Origin: an uncultured Bacteroidota bacterium | GTDB lineage: Bacteria; Bacteroidota; Bacteroidia; Bacteroidales; 4484-276 | Direction of reading: 5' to 3' | DNA: 11,538 bases | Assembly: GCA_903930725.1 (NCBI GenBank) | Contig: CAIYZW010000508.1 | Location: forward strand, 1 to 11,538 | Part shown: positions 6,295 through 11,538 of the stretch, piece after piece | Layout of the letters: each line of letters starts with the position of its first letter | Numbering within the stretch: the first letter of the stretch is position 1 | Notes under the pieces: model-generated | The model's database searches: none | What the model was told of the DNA's origin: nothing | The model's input: only the letters and a program-made list of their open reading frames with translations | Program-made: the position numbers and the translations under genes

Positions 6295-7095
6295 TTATCT
6301 TGAGTCGCGACCATCTCTTCCTTCGCGTCCGTCACGTCCGTCTCTGCCATCACGACCTTCGTGTCCTCGTGGGCGTGGTTTGCGTGGGCCACCAGCACCA
6401 GGGCCTCCAGTAGGCATTCCGATTGGTTTTTGTTTTTTGTCACCTGTAGTCATTGGAACGATTTCAGGTTTTCCAAAAATTTCGCCTTTGCAAATCCAAA
6501 CTTTAATCCCGATACGTCCGTAGGTTGTGTGAGCTTCAGCTTTTGCGTAGTCAATATCGGCTCTCAATGTATGCAAAGGAGTTCTGCCTTCTTTGTACAT
6601 TTCATTTCTTGCCATCTCAGCTCCGCCCAATCTACCAGATATGAGCACTTTAATTCCTTCGGCACCAATTCTCATGGTAGAGGCAACAGATGTTTTGATT
6701 GCTCTTCTGAATGAAATACGTCCTTCGATCTGTCGGGCAATTGTACCTGCTACTAAGACAGCATCAAGTTCGGGGCGTTTTATTTCAGAAATGTTAATCT
6801 GAATTTCTTTACCGGTGAGCTTTTTAAGTTCTTCTTTCAGTTTATCAACCTCTTGTCCGCCTTTACCGATAATGATACCCGGGCGCGCCGTTTGAATGGT
6901 AACTGTAACAAGTTTGAGTGTCCGCTCAATAAAAATCTTCGAGATTCCCGCTTTTGCAAGACGGGCGTTCAGGTATTTTCTGATTTTATCGTCTTCGACC
7001 AGCTTAACATCAAATGTTTTGCCGCCGTACCAGTTTGAATCCCATCCTTTGATAATTCCTAACCTAAGACCTATTGGATTAGTTTTTTGTCCCAT
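6295..7095 (-). CDS. rpsC: 30S ribosomal protein S3 with RDG-repeat C-terminal tail (uS3)
   Basis: S3 lies in the 30S head, lines the mRNA entry channel and helps unwind mRNA with S4 and S5. The first roughly 220 residues are canonical: MGQKTNPIGLRLGI, a KH domain with the GIIIGKGG loop (73-80), then the C-terminal domain with RISFRRAIKTSV (126-137), GIKVLISGRLGGAEMAR (147-163), YKEGRTPLHTLRADIDYA (167-184) and GRIGIKVWICKGEIFG (193-208). After GDKKQKPIGMPTG comes a Gly/Pro/Arg-rich linker (230-244) and a tail of RDG triplets (248-265). This makes 266 residues, against 233 in E. coli. The tail is in frame and ends in a clean TAA, so it is probably real. It starts 47 bases after rplV, in an A-rich leader with no SD. 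Confidence 0.98.
   Translation of the reverse strand: MGQKTNPIGLRLGIIKGWDSNWYGGKTFDVKLVEDDKIRKYLNARLAKAGISKIFIERTLKLVTVTIQTARPGIIIGKGGQEVDKLKEELKKLTGKEIQINISEIKRPELDAVLVAGTIARQIEGRISFRRAIKTSVASTMRIGAEGIKVLISGRLGGAEMARNEMYKEGRTPLHTLRADIDYAKAEAHTTYGRIGIKVWICKGEIFGKPEIVPMTTGDKKQKPIGMPTGGPGAGGPRKPRPRGHEGRDGRDGRDGREGRDGRDSR
6301..6354 (-). repeat. Six 9-base units encoding Arg-Asp-Gly repeats in the S3 tail
   Basis: Six consecutive 9-base units encode residues 248-265. On the minus strand in order they are CGTGATGGC, AGAGACGGA, CGTGACGGA, CGCGAAGGA, AGAGATGGT, CGCGACTCA. The products are RDG, RDG, RDG, REG, RDG, RDS. Arg uses CGT, AGA and CGC, and Gly uses GGC, GGA and GGT, so the units match better as protein than as DNA. 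This is a coding microrepeat, not a transposon or CRISPR feature. Confidence 0.9.
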
Positions 7096-7142
7096 TCGGT
7101 GTTGAAATATTGGTTAATGTTTTTATGTTTTTTATTAAATTT

Positions 7143-7559
7143 TTATGCTTTGGTTTCTGCCACTTTAGGTCTGCTATCCAAAACAACTGTAATATGATTT
7201 GAACGTTTTCTTATCCTGTGTGCGCGACCTTGCGGGGCAGGGCGGATACGTTTTAGTTGTTTTGCACTGTCAACCATTACTGATTTAATGAACAGGTTAC
7301 TATCTTCCATCCTGACACCTTCGTTTTTGATTTGCCAGTTTGAAATTGCAGAAAGAACGAGTTTATATAATCTGATTGCTGCTTCCTTTGGTGTGAATTT
7401 GAGAACTCCAAGAGCCATCTCAACGTCTTTACCTCTTACCAGGTCGGCTACTAAGCGCATTTTCCGGGGTGAAGTCGGGCAATTATTTAACTTGGCAAAG
7501 AATAGTGTTTTATTTGCCTCTTTTCGTTTTTCTGCTGCTAAATGTTTTCGTGCTCCCAT
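7143..7559 (-). CDS. rplV: 50S ribosomal protein L22 (uL22)
   Basis: L22 reaches with a long beta-hairpin into the polypeptide exit tunnel, forming the constriction with L4; changes there give macrolide resistance in other bacteria. The 138-residue product has a basic start (MGARKHLAAEKRKEANKTLF), NNCPTSPRKMRLVADLVRGK (25-44), AIRLYKLVLSAISNWQIKNEG (61-81) and the hairpin KRIRPAPQGRAHRIRKRSNHITVVL (103-127). The hairpin shows no deletion or insertion that would suggest a resistance allele. A few extra N-terminal residues are normal for the phylum. The start at 7559 is preceded by a TAAGGAGT motif at SD spacing, formed partly by the rpsS stop codon. The gap to rpsS is 13 bases. Confidence 0.98.
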   Translation of the reverse strand: MGARKHLAAEKRKEANKTLFFAKLNNCPTSPRKMRLVADLVRGKDVEMALGVLKFTPKEAAIRLYKLVLSAISNWQIKNEGVRMEDSNLFIKSVMVDSAKQLKRIRPAPQGRAHRIRKRSNHITVVLDSRPKVAETKA

Positions 7560-7567
7560 TTATTTTT

Positions 7568-7575
7568 ACTCCTTA
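7568..7575 (-). promoter_or_regulatory. SD-like ribosome binding site for rplV overlapping the rpsS stop
   Basis: On the minus strand this reads TAAGGAGT. The first three bases are the rpsS TAA stop and the GGAG core (7572-7569) lies 9 bases before the rplV ATG at 7559. The compact stop-plus-SD arrangement suggests coupled translation of S19 and L22. Functional use is inferred. Confidence 0.55.
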
Positions 7576-7845
7576 TTTTTTACCTTTATTACCGGCATGA
7601 CCTCTGAAAATTCGTGTCGGTGCAAATTCACCAAGTTTATGGCCTACCATGTTTTCGGTAACATACACAGGTATGAATTTATTTCCGTTGTGAACAGCAA
7701 TTGTAAGACCAACAAAATCCGGGGAAATCATTGAAGCCCTTGACCAGGTTTTGATCACGCTTTTCTTTGCTGCAGCCTGAATTTCAGAAACTTTTTTCTC
7801 AAGCTTGTAATGAATATATGGACCTTTTTTAAGCGAACGACTCAT
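7573..7845 (-). CDS. rpsS: 30S ribosomal protein S19 (uS19)
   Basis: S19 lies at the top of the 30S head, pairs with S13, and contacts L5 of the 50S. The 90-residue product opens MSRSLKKGPYIHYKLEKKV and carries the family core TWSRASMISPDFVGLTIAVH (33-52), NGNKFIPVYVTENMVGHKLGEFAPTR (53-78) and the basic end FRGHAGNKGKK. Length and motifs are standard. It lies 19 bases after rplB and 13 before rplV. Its stop codon forms part of the rplV SD-like motif. Confidence 0.99.
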   Translation of the reverse strand: MSRSLKKGPYIHYKLEKKVSEIQAAAKKSVIKTWSRASMISPDFVGLTIAVHNGNKFIPVYVTENMVGHKLGEFAPTRIFRGHAGNKGKK

Positions 7846-7864
7846 CTTATCTAAAATTTAAGAA

Positions 7865-8689
7865 TTACTTTTTCCTTCTTTCGATAATATATTTGTTGGA
7901 TGCCTTTTTCTTGGATCTGGTTTTGTATCCGCGCGAAGGCATACCTTTTCTTGATCTTGGCAAACCACCTGATGCTCTTCCTTCACCACCACCCATGGGG
8001 TGATCAACCGGATTCATAACAACACCTCTTGTACGTGGCCTTCTTCCCAACCAACGGCTGCGACCGGCTTTTCCTGAAATCTCGAGTTGGTGGTCAATGT
8101 TTGAAACTGTTCCAACTGTAGCTTTACAAGCCTGAAGAATTAATCTGGTTTCACCAGAAGGCAGTCTCATTACAGCGTACTTTCCATCTCTCGACATCAA
8201 CTGTGCGTACGATCCGGCACTTCTTGCCATCTTAGCTCCTTGTCCGGGGCGAAGTTCGATGTTATGCACTACTGTTCCAAATGGAATTTCACTGAGGAAT
8301 AAAGTGTTACCAACATCAGGGCTTACACCTAATCCCGAAAGTATAGTTTGACCAACTTTAATACCGTTTGGTGCAACAATATACCTTTTTTCACCATCGG
8401 CATAAACCACCAAAGCTATCCTGGCACTGCGGTTAGGATCATACTCTACAGTTTTTACAACTGCCGGAATACCATCTTTGTCGCGTTTAAAGTCAATGAT
8501 CCTGTAATTTTGTTTATGACCACCACCCATGTAACGCATGGTCATTCTTCCATCATTATTTCTACCACCACTCTTTTTTAGCGATTCAAGCAAACTCTTT
8601 TCAGGTTTGTCGGTAGTAATATCATCAAACGCACTGATAATTTTAAAGCGCTGACTGGATGTTGTCGGTTTGAATTTTTTTAAAGCCAT
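7865..8689 (-). CDS. rplB: 50S ribosomal protein L2 (uL2)
   Basis: L2 is a primary 23S rRNA binder needed for subunit association and peptidyl-transferase activity. The 274-residue product is full length. It shows the N-terminal RNA-binding OB-like region with GGRNNDGRMTMRYMGGGHKQ (41-60), YRIIDFKRDK (62-71) and VEYDPNRSARIALV (81-94), the SH3-like part with RPGQGAKMARSAGSYAQL (147-164), and the C-terminal hallmark RGVVMNPVDHPMGGGEGR (221-238). His230 in this motif corresponds to the histidine (229 in E. coli) long implicated in activity. The basic tail ends KYIIERRKK. It starts 5 bases after rplW. Confidence 0.99.
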   Translation of the reverse strand: MALKKFKPTTSSQRFKIISAFDDITTDKPEKSLLESLKKSGGRNNDGRMTMRYMGGGHKQNYRIIDFKRDKDGIPAVVKTVEYDPNRSARIALVVYADGEKRYIVAPNGIKVGQTILSGLGVSPDVGNTLFLSEIPFGTVVHNIELRPGQGAKMARSAGSYAQLMSRDGKYAVMRLPSGETRLILQACKATVGTVSNIDHQLEISGKAGRSRWLGRRPRTRGVVMNPVDHPMGGGEGRASGGLPRSRKGMPSRGYKTRSKKKASNKYIIERRKK

Positions 8690-8694
8690 TTATC

Positions 8695-8985
8695 TTAAAT
8701 ATTGCTGTAAAAATCAATTGTTTCACCTTCGGCTATGGTTATGATAGCCTTTTTAAATGCGTTGGTTTTACCGCTGATCAGACCTGTTTTTGTAAATCTC
8801 GATTTGGATTTTCCTGAGTACCGCATGGTATTCACATCCTTGACATCTACACTGTACAATTCTTCAACAGCCTTTTTTATCTGAAGCTTGTTGGCGCTCT
8901 TTTCAACGATAAAGCCATATCTTTTTAGCTTTTCGCCTAGTGAAGTCATTTTTTCGGTAATGATCGGCTTAATCAGAATATTCAT
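8695..8985 (-). CDS. rplW: 50S ribosomal protein L23 (uL23)
   Basis: L23 sits at the polypeptide exit and is the docking site for trigger factor and signal recognition particle. The 96-residue protein opens with the family start MNILIKPIITEKMTSL, continues GFIVEKSANKLQIKKAVEEL (24-43), YSVDVKDVNTMRYSGKSKSR (44-63), and ends AIITIAEGETIDFYSNI. Lys and Ile-rich content and length are typical. It lies 34 bases after rplD and 5 before rplB. The upstream sequence AGAGCAGGC is at best a weak SD. Confidence 0.98.
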   Translation of the reverse strand: MNILIKPIITEKMTSLGEKLKRYGFIVEKSANKLQIKKAVEELYSVDVKDVNTMRYSGKSKSRFTKTGLISGKTNAFKKAIITIAEGETIDFYSNI

Positions 8986-9019
8986 TTTGCCTGCTCTTTA
9001 TTAGTTTCTAATTACCTTG

Positions 9020-9649
9020 TTAGTTATTGAACATTTCGTTAATATCATTTATTGAGCTTTCAACAATTAAGATCTGTTGAGCTTTCATGATATCAAAAGT
9101 GTTGATACTTTTAGCGTTCAGGTACATTACTTCCTCAAGATTCCTTGCAGATAATAATACATTGCTGTCGGTTACCGGAACAAGCAGGAGTACTTTGCGT
9201 CCTTCCAGATTGAAACTCTTCAAAAGTTGAATAAAGTTCTTTGTTTTTGGAGCTTCAAATGTAAAATCTTCGAGTATCGTAATTTTCTGTTCGGTTGCTT
9301 TGTATGATAAAGCAGATTTACGGGCCAGACGTTTTAGTTTCTTATTTAATTTGAAACTATAATCTCTCGGACGTGGACCAAAAACCCGGCCACCACCTCT
9401 GAACAAAGGGCTCTTAATACTTCCAAAACGTGCTGTACCAGTGCCTTTTTGTTTCTTCAATTTTCGCGTACTTCCGGTAATCTCACCTTTTTCTTTGGAT
9501 TTGTGTGTGCCCTGACGTTTGTTTGCCAGAATTTGCTTTACATCCAGATAAATAGCGTGATCGTTTGGGCTGATTCCAAAAATTGAATCGTCAAGCGAAA
9601 TTGTGCGATCTGTCTTTTCGCCACTTTTATTATAAACTGCTAACTCCAT
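9020..9649 (-). CDS. rplD: 50S ribosomal protein L4 (uL4)
   Basis: L4 forms part of the exit-tunnel constriction with L22 and, in gammaproteobacteria, represses its own S10 operon; such control is not established in Bacteroidota. The 209-residue product shows the long extended loop inserted into rRNA, KRQGTHKSKEKGEITGSTRKLKKQKGTGTARFGS (44-77) then PLFRGGGRVFGPRPRDYSFK (81-100), followed by LNKKLKRLARKSALSYKA (101-118) and the globular beta/alpha part ILEDFTFEAPKT (125-136). The KKQKGTGTARFGS region, where macrolide-resistance changes occur elsewhere, looks normal. Its ATG lies inside the last codons of rplC (10-base overlap), so the two are likely translationally coupled. Confidence 0.98.
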   Translation of the reverse strand: MELAVYNKSGEKTDRTISLDDSIFGISPNDHAIYLDVKQILANKRQGTHKSKEKGEITGSTRKLKKQKGTGTARFGSIKSPLFRGGGRVFGPRPRDYSFKLNKKLKRLARKSALSYKATEQKITILEDFTFEAPKTKNFIQLLKSFNLEGRKVLLLVPVTDSNVLLSARNLEEVMYLNAKSINTFDIMKAQQILIVESSINDINEMFNN

Positions 9650-10269
9650 CTTTCAACAATTATATGTGATCCGTTTGCTCCAGGTATTGAACCTTTAACA
9701 ATAATAATATTCTTTTCGGGTACGATTTTCAAAACCTGAAGGTTAATCATTTTTACCCTGGTATTACCCATTTGTCCGGCCATGCGAATACCTTTAAAAA
9801 CGCGTGATGGCCATGAAGATGCTCCTAAAGAACCTGGAGCTCTGAGCCTGTTGTGCTGTCCGTGAGTCTGTCCGCCTACTCCACTAAATCCATGGCGTCT
9901 TACAACACCCTGAAATCCTTTTCCTTTGGTGGTACCAATAACATCAATGAACTCTCCTTCAATAAACACAGTAACATCAACAATATCACCGAATTTCTTT
10001 TGATGGTCAACCTCGAACCTGGTAAATTCTCTGACAGTTCTTTTCGGACTTACTCCAGCTTTGGCAAAATGACCTTTTAAGGCTTTTGATGTATGCTTTT
10101 CTTTCCTTTCACCATAGGATAACTGAATAGCTTCGTAGCCATCTTTCTCCATGGTTTTAACCTGGGTCACCACACAAGGACCGGCTTCGATAACTGTACA
10201 TGGAACATTTTTTCCATTTTCATCGTACAGGCTGGTCATCCCTATTTTTTTACCTATTATTCCAGACAT
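9640..10269 (-). CDS. rplC: 50S ribosomal protein L3 (uL3)
   Basis: L3 is one of the assembly-initiating large-subunit proteins; a long arm approaches the peptidyl-transferase centre. The 209-residue product has MSGIIGKKIGMTSLYDENGK, then TTKGKGFQGVVRRHGFSG (113-130), GGQTHGQHNRLRAPGSLGA (132-150), SSWPSRVFKGIRMAGQMGN (151-169) and VKGSIPGANGSHIIVERW near the end. The stretch after APGSLG reads ASSWPSR where E. coli has QNQTPGK, so the glutamine methylated by PrmB there is absent, as in many other bacteria. It starts 48 bases after rpsJ and its TAG stop overlaps the rplD start. Confidence 0.98.
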   Translation of the reverse strand: MSGIIGKKIGMTSLYDENGKNVPCTVIEAGPCVVTQVKTMEKDGYEAIQLSYGERKEKHTSKALKGHFAKAGVSPKRTVREFTRFEVDHQKKFGDIVDVTVFIEGEFIDVIGTTKGKGFQGVVRRHGFSGVGGQTHGQHNRLRAPGSLGASSWPSRVFKGIRMAGQMGNTRVKMINLQVLKIVPEKNIIIVKGSIPGANGSHIIVERWS

Positions 10270-10276
10270 TATAACT

Positions 10277-10302
10277 AATCTTTAATTTTAATCAATCTTT
10301 AA
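10277..10302. repeat. 9-base direct repeat in the rpsJ-rplC gap
   Basis: The string aatctttaa occurs at 10277-10285 and again at 10294-10302, a 17-base period, within the 48-base AT-rich gap ahead of rplC. The repeat may be chance in low-complexity sequence; no hairpin or known regulator site is recognised. Confidence 0.4.
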
Positions 10303-10317
10303 CCAATCCAAACTTTA

Positions 10318-10623
10318 TCAAACCTTGATTTCAACCTCAACGCCACTGGGTAACTCGAGTTTCATCAGTGCATCAATGGTTTTGGTGGTTGAACTGTAAA
10401 TGTCGAGTAGCCTTTTGTAGGAAGATAATTCAAACTGTTCCCTTGACTTCTTATTAACAAAAGTAGCGCGGTTTACAGTAAAAATCTTCTTGTTAGTAGG
10501 CAACGGTATTGGACCGCTAACTACAGCGCCGGTGCTTTTTACAGTCTTTACAATCTTTTCAGCTGACTTATCAACCAAATTATGATCGTACGATTTCAAT
10601 TTTATTCTAATCCTTTGACTCAC
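10318..10623 (-). CDS. rpsJ: 30S ribosomal protein S10 (uS10), GTG start
   Basis: S10 is a 30S head protein that also serves as the NusE transcription antitermination partner of NusB and NusG. The 101-residue product reads MSQRIRIKLKSYDHNLVDKS, then AEKIVKTVKSTGAVVSGPIPLP (21-42), a long loop FTVNRATFVNKKSREQFE (48-65) and SSYKRLLDIYSSTTKTIDALMKLELPSGVEVEIKV. The family is unmistakable and the sequence is typical of Bacteroidota. The start is GTG at 10623: a TAA lies in the same frame five codons upstream with no ATG between, and the N-terminus matches the family from that point. The GTG sits in an SD-like TAAGGTGA string. It is 33 bases after fusA and ends in TGA. Confidence 0.97.
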   Translation of the reverse strand: MSQRIRIKLKSYDHNLVDKSAEKIVKTVKSTGAVVSGPIPLPTNKKIFTVNRATFVNKKSREQFELSSYKRLLDIYSSTTKTIDALMKLELPSGVEVEIKV

Positions 10624-10656
10624 CTTATTGCAATTTTATTGATTCCTAAAATCTAT

Positions 10657-11538
10657 CTATACTTTAACAATGTATCCTTTTATTTTGTAGAGAACCTGTT
10701 CGAGAAGTTCATTTGGAAGTTCGGCATAGTGCGAAAATTCCAGGCTCGATAAGGCTCTGCCCGAAGTAATAGAGCGAAGCGAAGTAACATATCCAAACAT
10801 TTCGGATAAAGGTACTTTGGCTTTCAAAATCTGATGGTTGATCTTTGCAGCCACTTCTTCAAGATGACCACGGCGTTTGTTTAAATCGCTACTTACGTCT
10901 CCTATGTATTCATCCGGTGTCGAAACCTCAAGTTTCATTATTGGCTCAAGCAGGGTTGATTTCATTAATTTACAAGCATTCCTGTAACCAACCTTGGCAG
11001 CTATTTCAAAAGCCATCTGATCGGAGTCAACAGGATGGAAAGAACCATCTTTAACTATAACTTTAAGGTTGTAAAGATTAAATCCTGCCAATGGCCCGTT
11101 CATCATAGCCATTTCAAAACCCTTCTTAATCGAAGGAATATATTGTTTGGGGATATTTCCACCTTTAACTTCGTCAATGAACTGTAAACCGGTTACATCC
11201 TGATCGGCTGGTCCGATTTCGAATAAGATGTCAGCAAACTTACCTCTTCCACCAGTTTGTTTTTTGTAGGTTTCGCGATATTCGATAGTTGACTTAAGGG
11301 CTTCTTTATAAGCAACCTGAGGTTTTCCATGATTACATTGGATGCCATATTCACGTCTCAATCTGTCAACCAGGATTTCGAGATGTAATTCACCCATCCC
11401 ACTAATGATGGTTTGACCGGTTTCCTCGTCAACACGCACCCTGAAAGTTGGGTCTTCGCTGGCTAACTTATTTAATGAGTCGGTCAGTTTATCGAAATCG
11501 TCCTGTGTTTTTGGTTCAACTGCAAGGTTGATAACAGG
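10657..11538 (-). CDS. fusA: Elongation factor G, C-terminal part (5' end outside window)
   Basis: EF-G is the GTPase that moves tRNAs and mRNA through the ribosome after peptide-bond formation and, with the recycling factor, splits ribosomes. The window holds the last 293 residues, starting at PVINLAVEPKTQDDFDKL and reading in frame from base 11538; the GTPase domain and domain II lie beyond the right edge. Visible are domain III (FRVRVDEETGQTIISGMGELHLEIL), domain IV with TGGRGKFADILFEIGP, GPLAGFNLYNLKVIV, DGSFHPVDSDQMAFEIAA and SDLNKRRGHLEE, and domain V with LLEPIMKLEVSTP and PLSEMFGYVTSLRSITSGRA. The ending GYIVKV is ordinary. There is no ATG start within this piece; a GTG at 11439 is an internal Val codon. 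Position ahead of rpsJ supports the housekeeping copy. Confidence 0.97.
   Translation of the reverse strand, partial: PVINLAVEPKTQDDFDKLTDSLNKLASEDPTFRVRVDEETGQTIISGMGELHLEILVDRLRREYGIQCNHGKPQVAYKEALKSTIEYRETYKKQTGGRGKFADILFEIGPADQDVTGLQFIDEVKGGNIPKQYIPSIKKGFEMAMMNGPLAGFNLYNLKVIVKDGSFHPVDSDQMAFEIAAKVGYRNACKLMKSTLLEPIMKLEVSTPDEYIGDVSSDLNKRRGHLEEVAAKINHQILKAKVPLSEMFGYVTSLRSITSGRALSSLEFSHYAELPNELLEQVLYKIKGYIVKV

Noticed and set aside
6281..6523. Plus-strand open frame with Pro/Ser/Arg repeats
   Set aside because: It is the complement of the RDG-repeat S3 tail; the repeat makes a long stop-free frame on the other strand. Nothing suggests it is expressed.
7096..7142. Possible Bacteroidota promoter (TAnnTTTG type) before rpsC
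   Set aside because: The gap is A/T rich and contains TATTTC-like strings, but no TAnnTTTG with a paired TTTG at the right distance.
7288..7734. Plus-strand 148-codon open frame spanning rplV and rpsS
   Set aside because: Antisense to two intact ribosomal-protein genes and unlike any family I recognise; chance open frame.

Overview
The window is the core of a chromosomal ribosomal-protein gene cluster, read entirely from the minus strand, so transcription runs from high to low coordinates. The order matches the joined str-S10-spc arrangement: the 3' part of fusA (EF-G), then rpsJ, rplC, rplD, rplW, rplB, rpsS, rplV, rpsC, rplP, rpmC, rpsQ, rplN, rplX, rplE, rpsN, rpsH, rplF, rplR, rpsE, rpmD, rplO and the 5' part of secY. 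All 21 ribosomal-protein genes of the canonical S10 and spc sets are present and intact, with nothing inserted.

The proteins point to Bacteroidota, most likely class Bacteroidia (Bacteroidales/Marinilabiliales-like). The S10, S14, S8, L3 and SecY sequences have the character of that phylum. fusA leads directly into rpsJ with no tuf between them. Most start codons have A-rich upstream sequence and no Shine-Dalgarno motif, as is usual there. The genus is not determined.

Layout in transcription order: 11538-10657 is EF-G domains III to V, running off the right edge. 10623-5331 is the S10-type block (rpsJ to rpsQ). 5328-1 is the spc-type block (rplN to secY), with secY running off the left edge after residue 383. 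Gaps between genes are 2 to 48 bases, with two overlaps: rplC/rplD by 10 bases and rplX/rplE by one base as TAATG. No intergenic stretch exceeds 50 bases. I see no terminator, convincing promoter, tRNA, mobile element or CRISPR, which suggests one long cotranscribed unit.

Together the genes supply the elongation GTPase, much of the 30S head (S10, S14, S19, S3), the decoding-side proteins S5 and S8, S17 of the 30S body, the polypeptide exit tunnel and its rim (L4, L22, L23, L24, L29), peptidyl-transferase-proximal proteins (L2, L3, L16), the 5S rRNA binders (L5, L18), and the membrane channel SecY that docks on the exit site.

This is ordinary, highly conserved core-genome sequence, and I found no undescribed system. 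The points worth a second look are small: a charged RDG-repeat tail on S3, a GTG start on rpsJ inside an SD-like string, three clear SD-like motifs in a phylum that mostly does without them, and the two gene overlaps.
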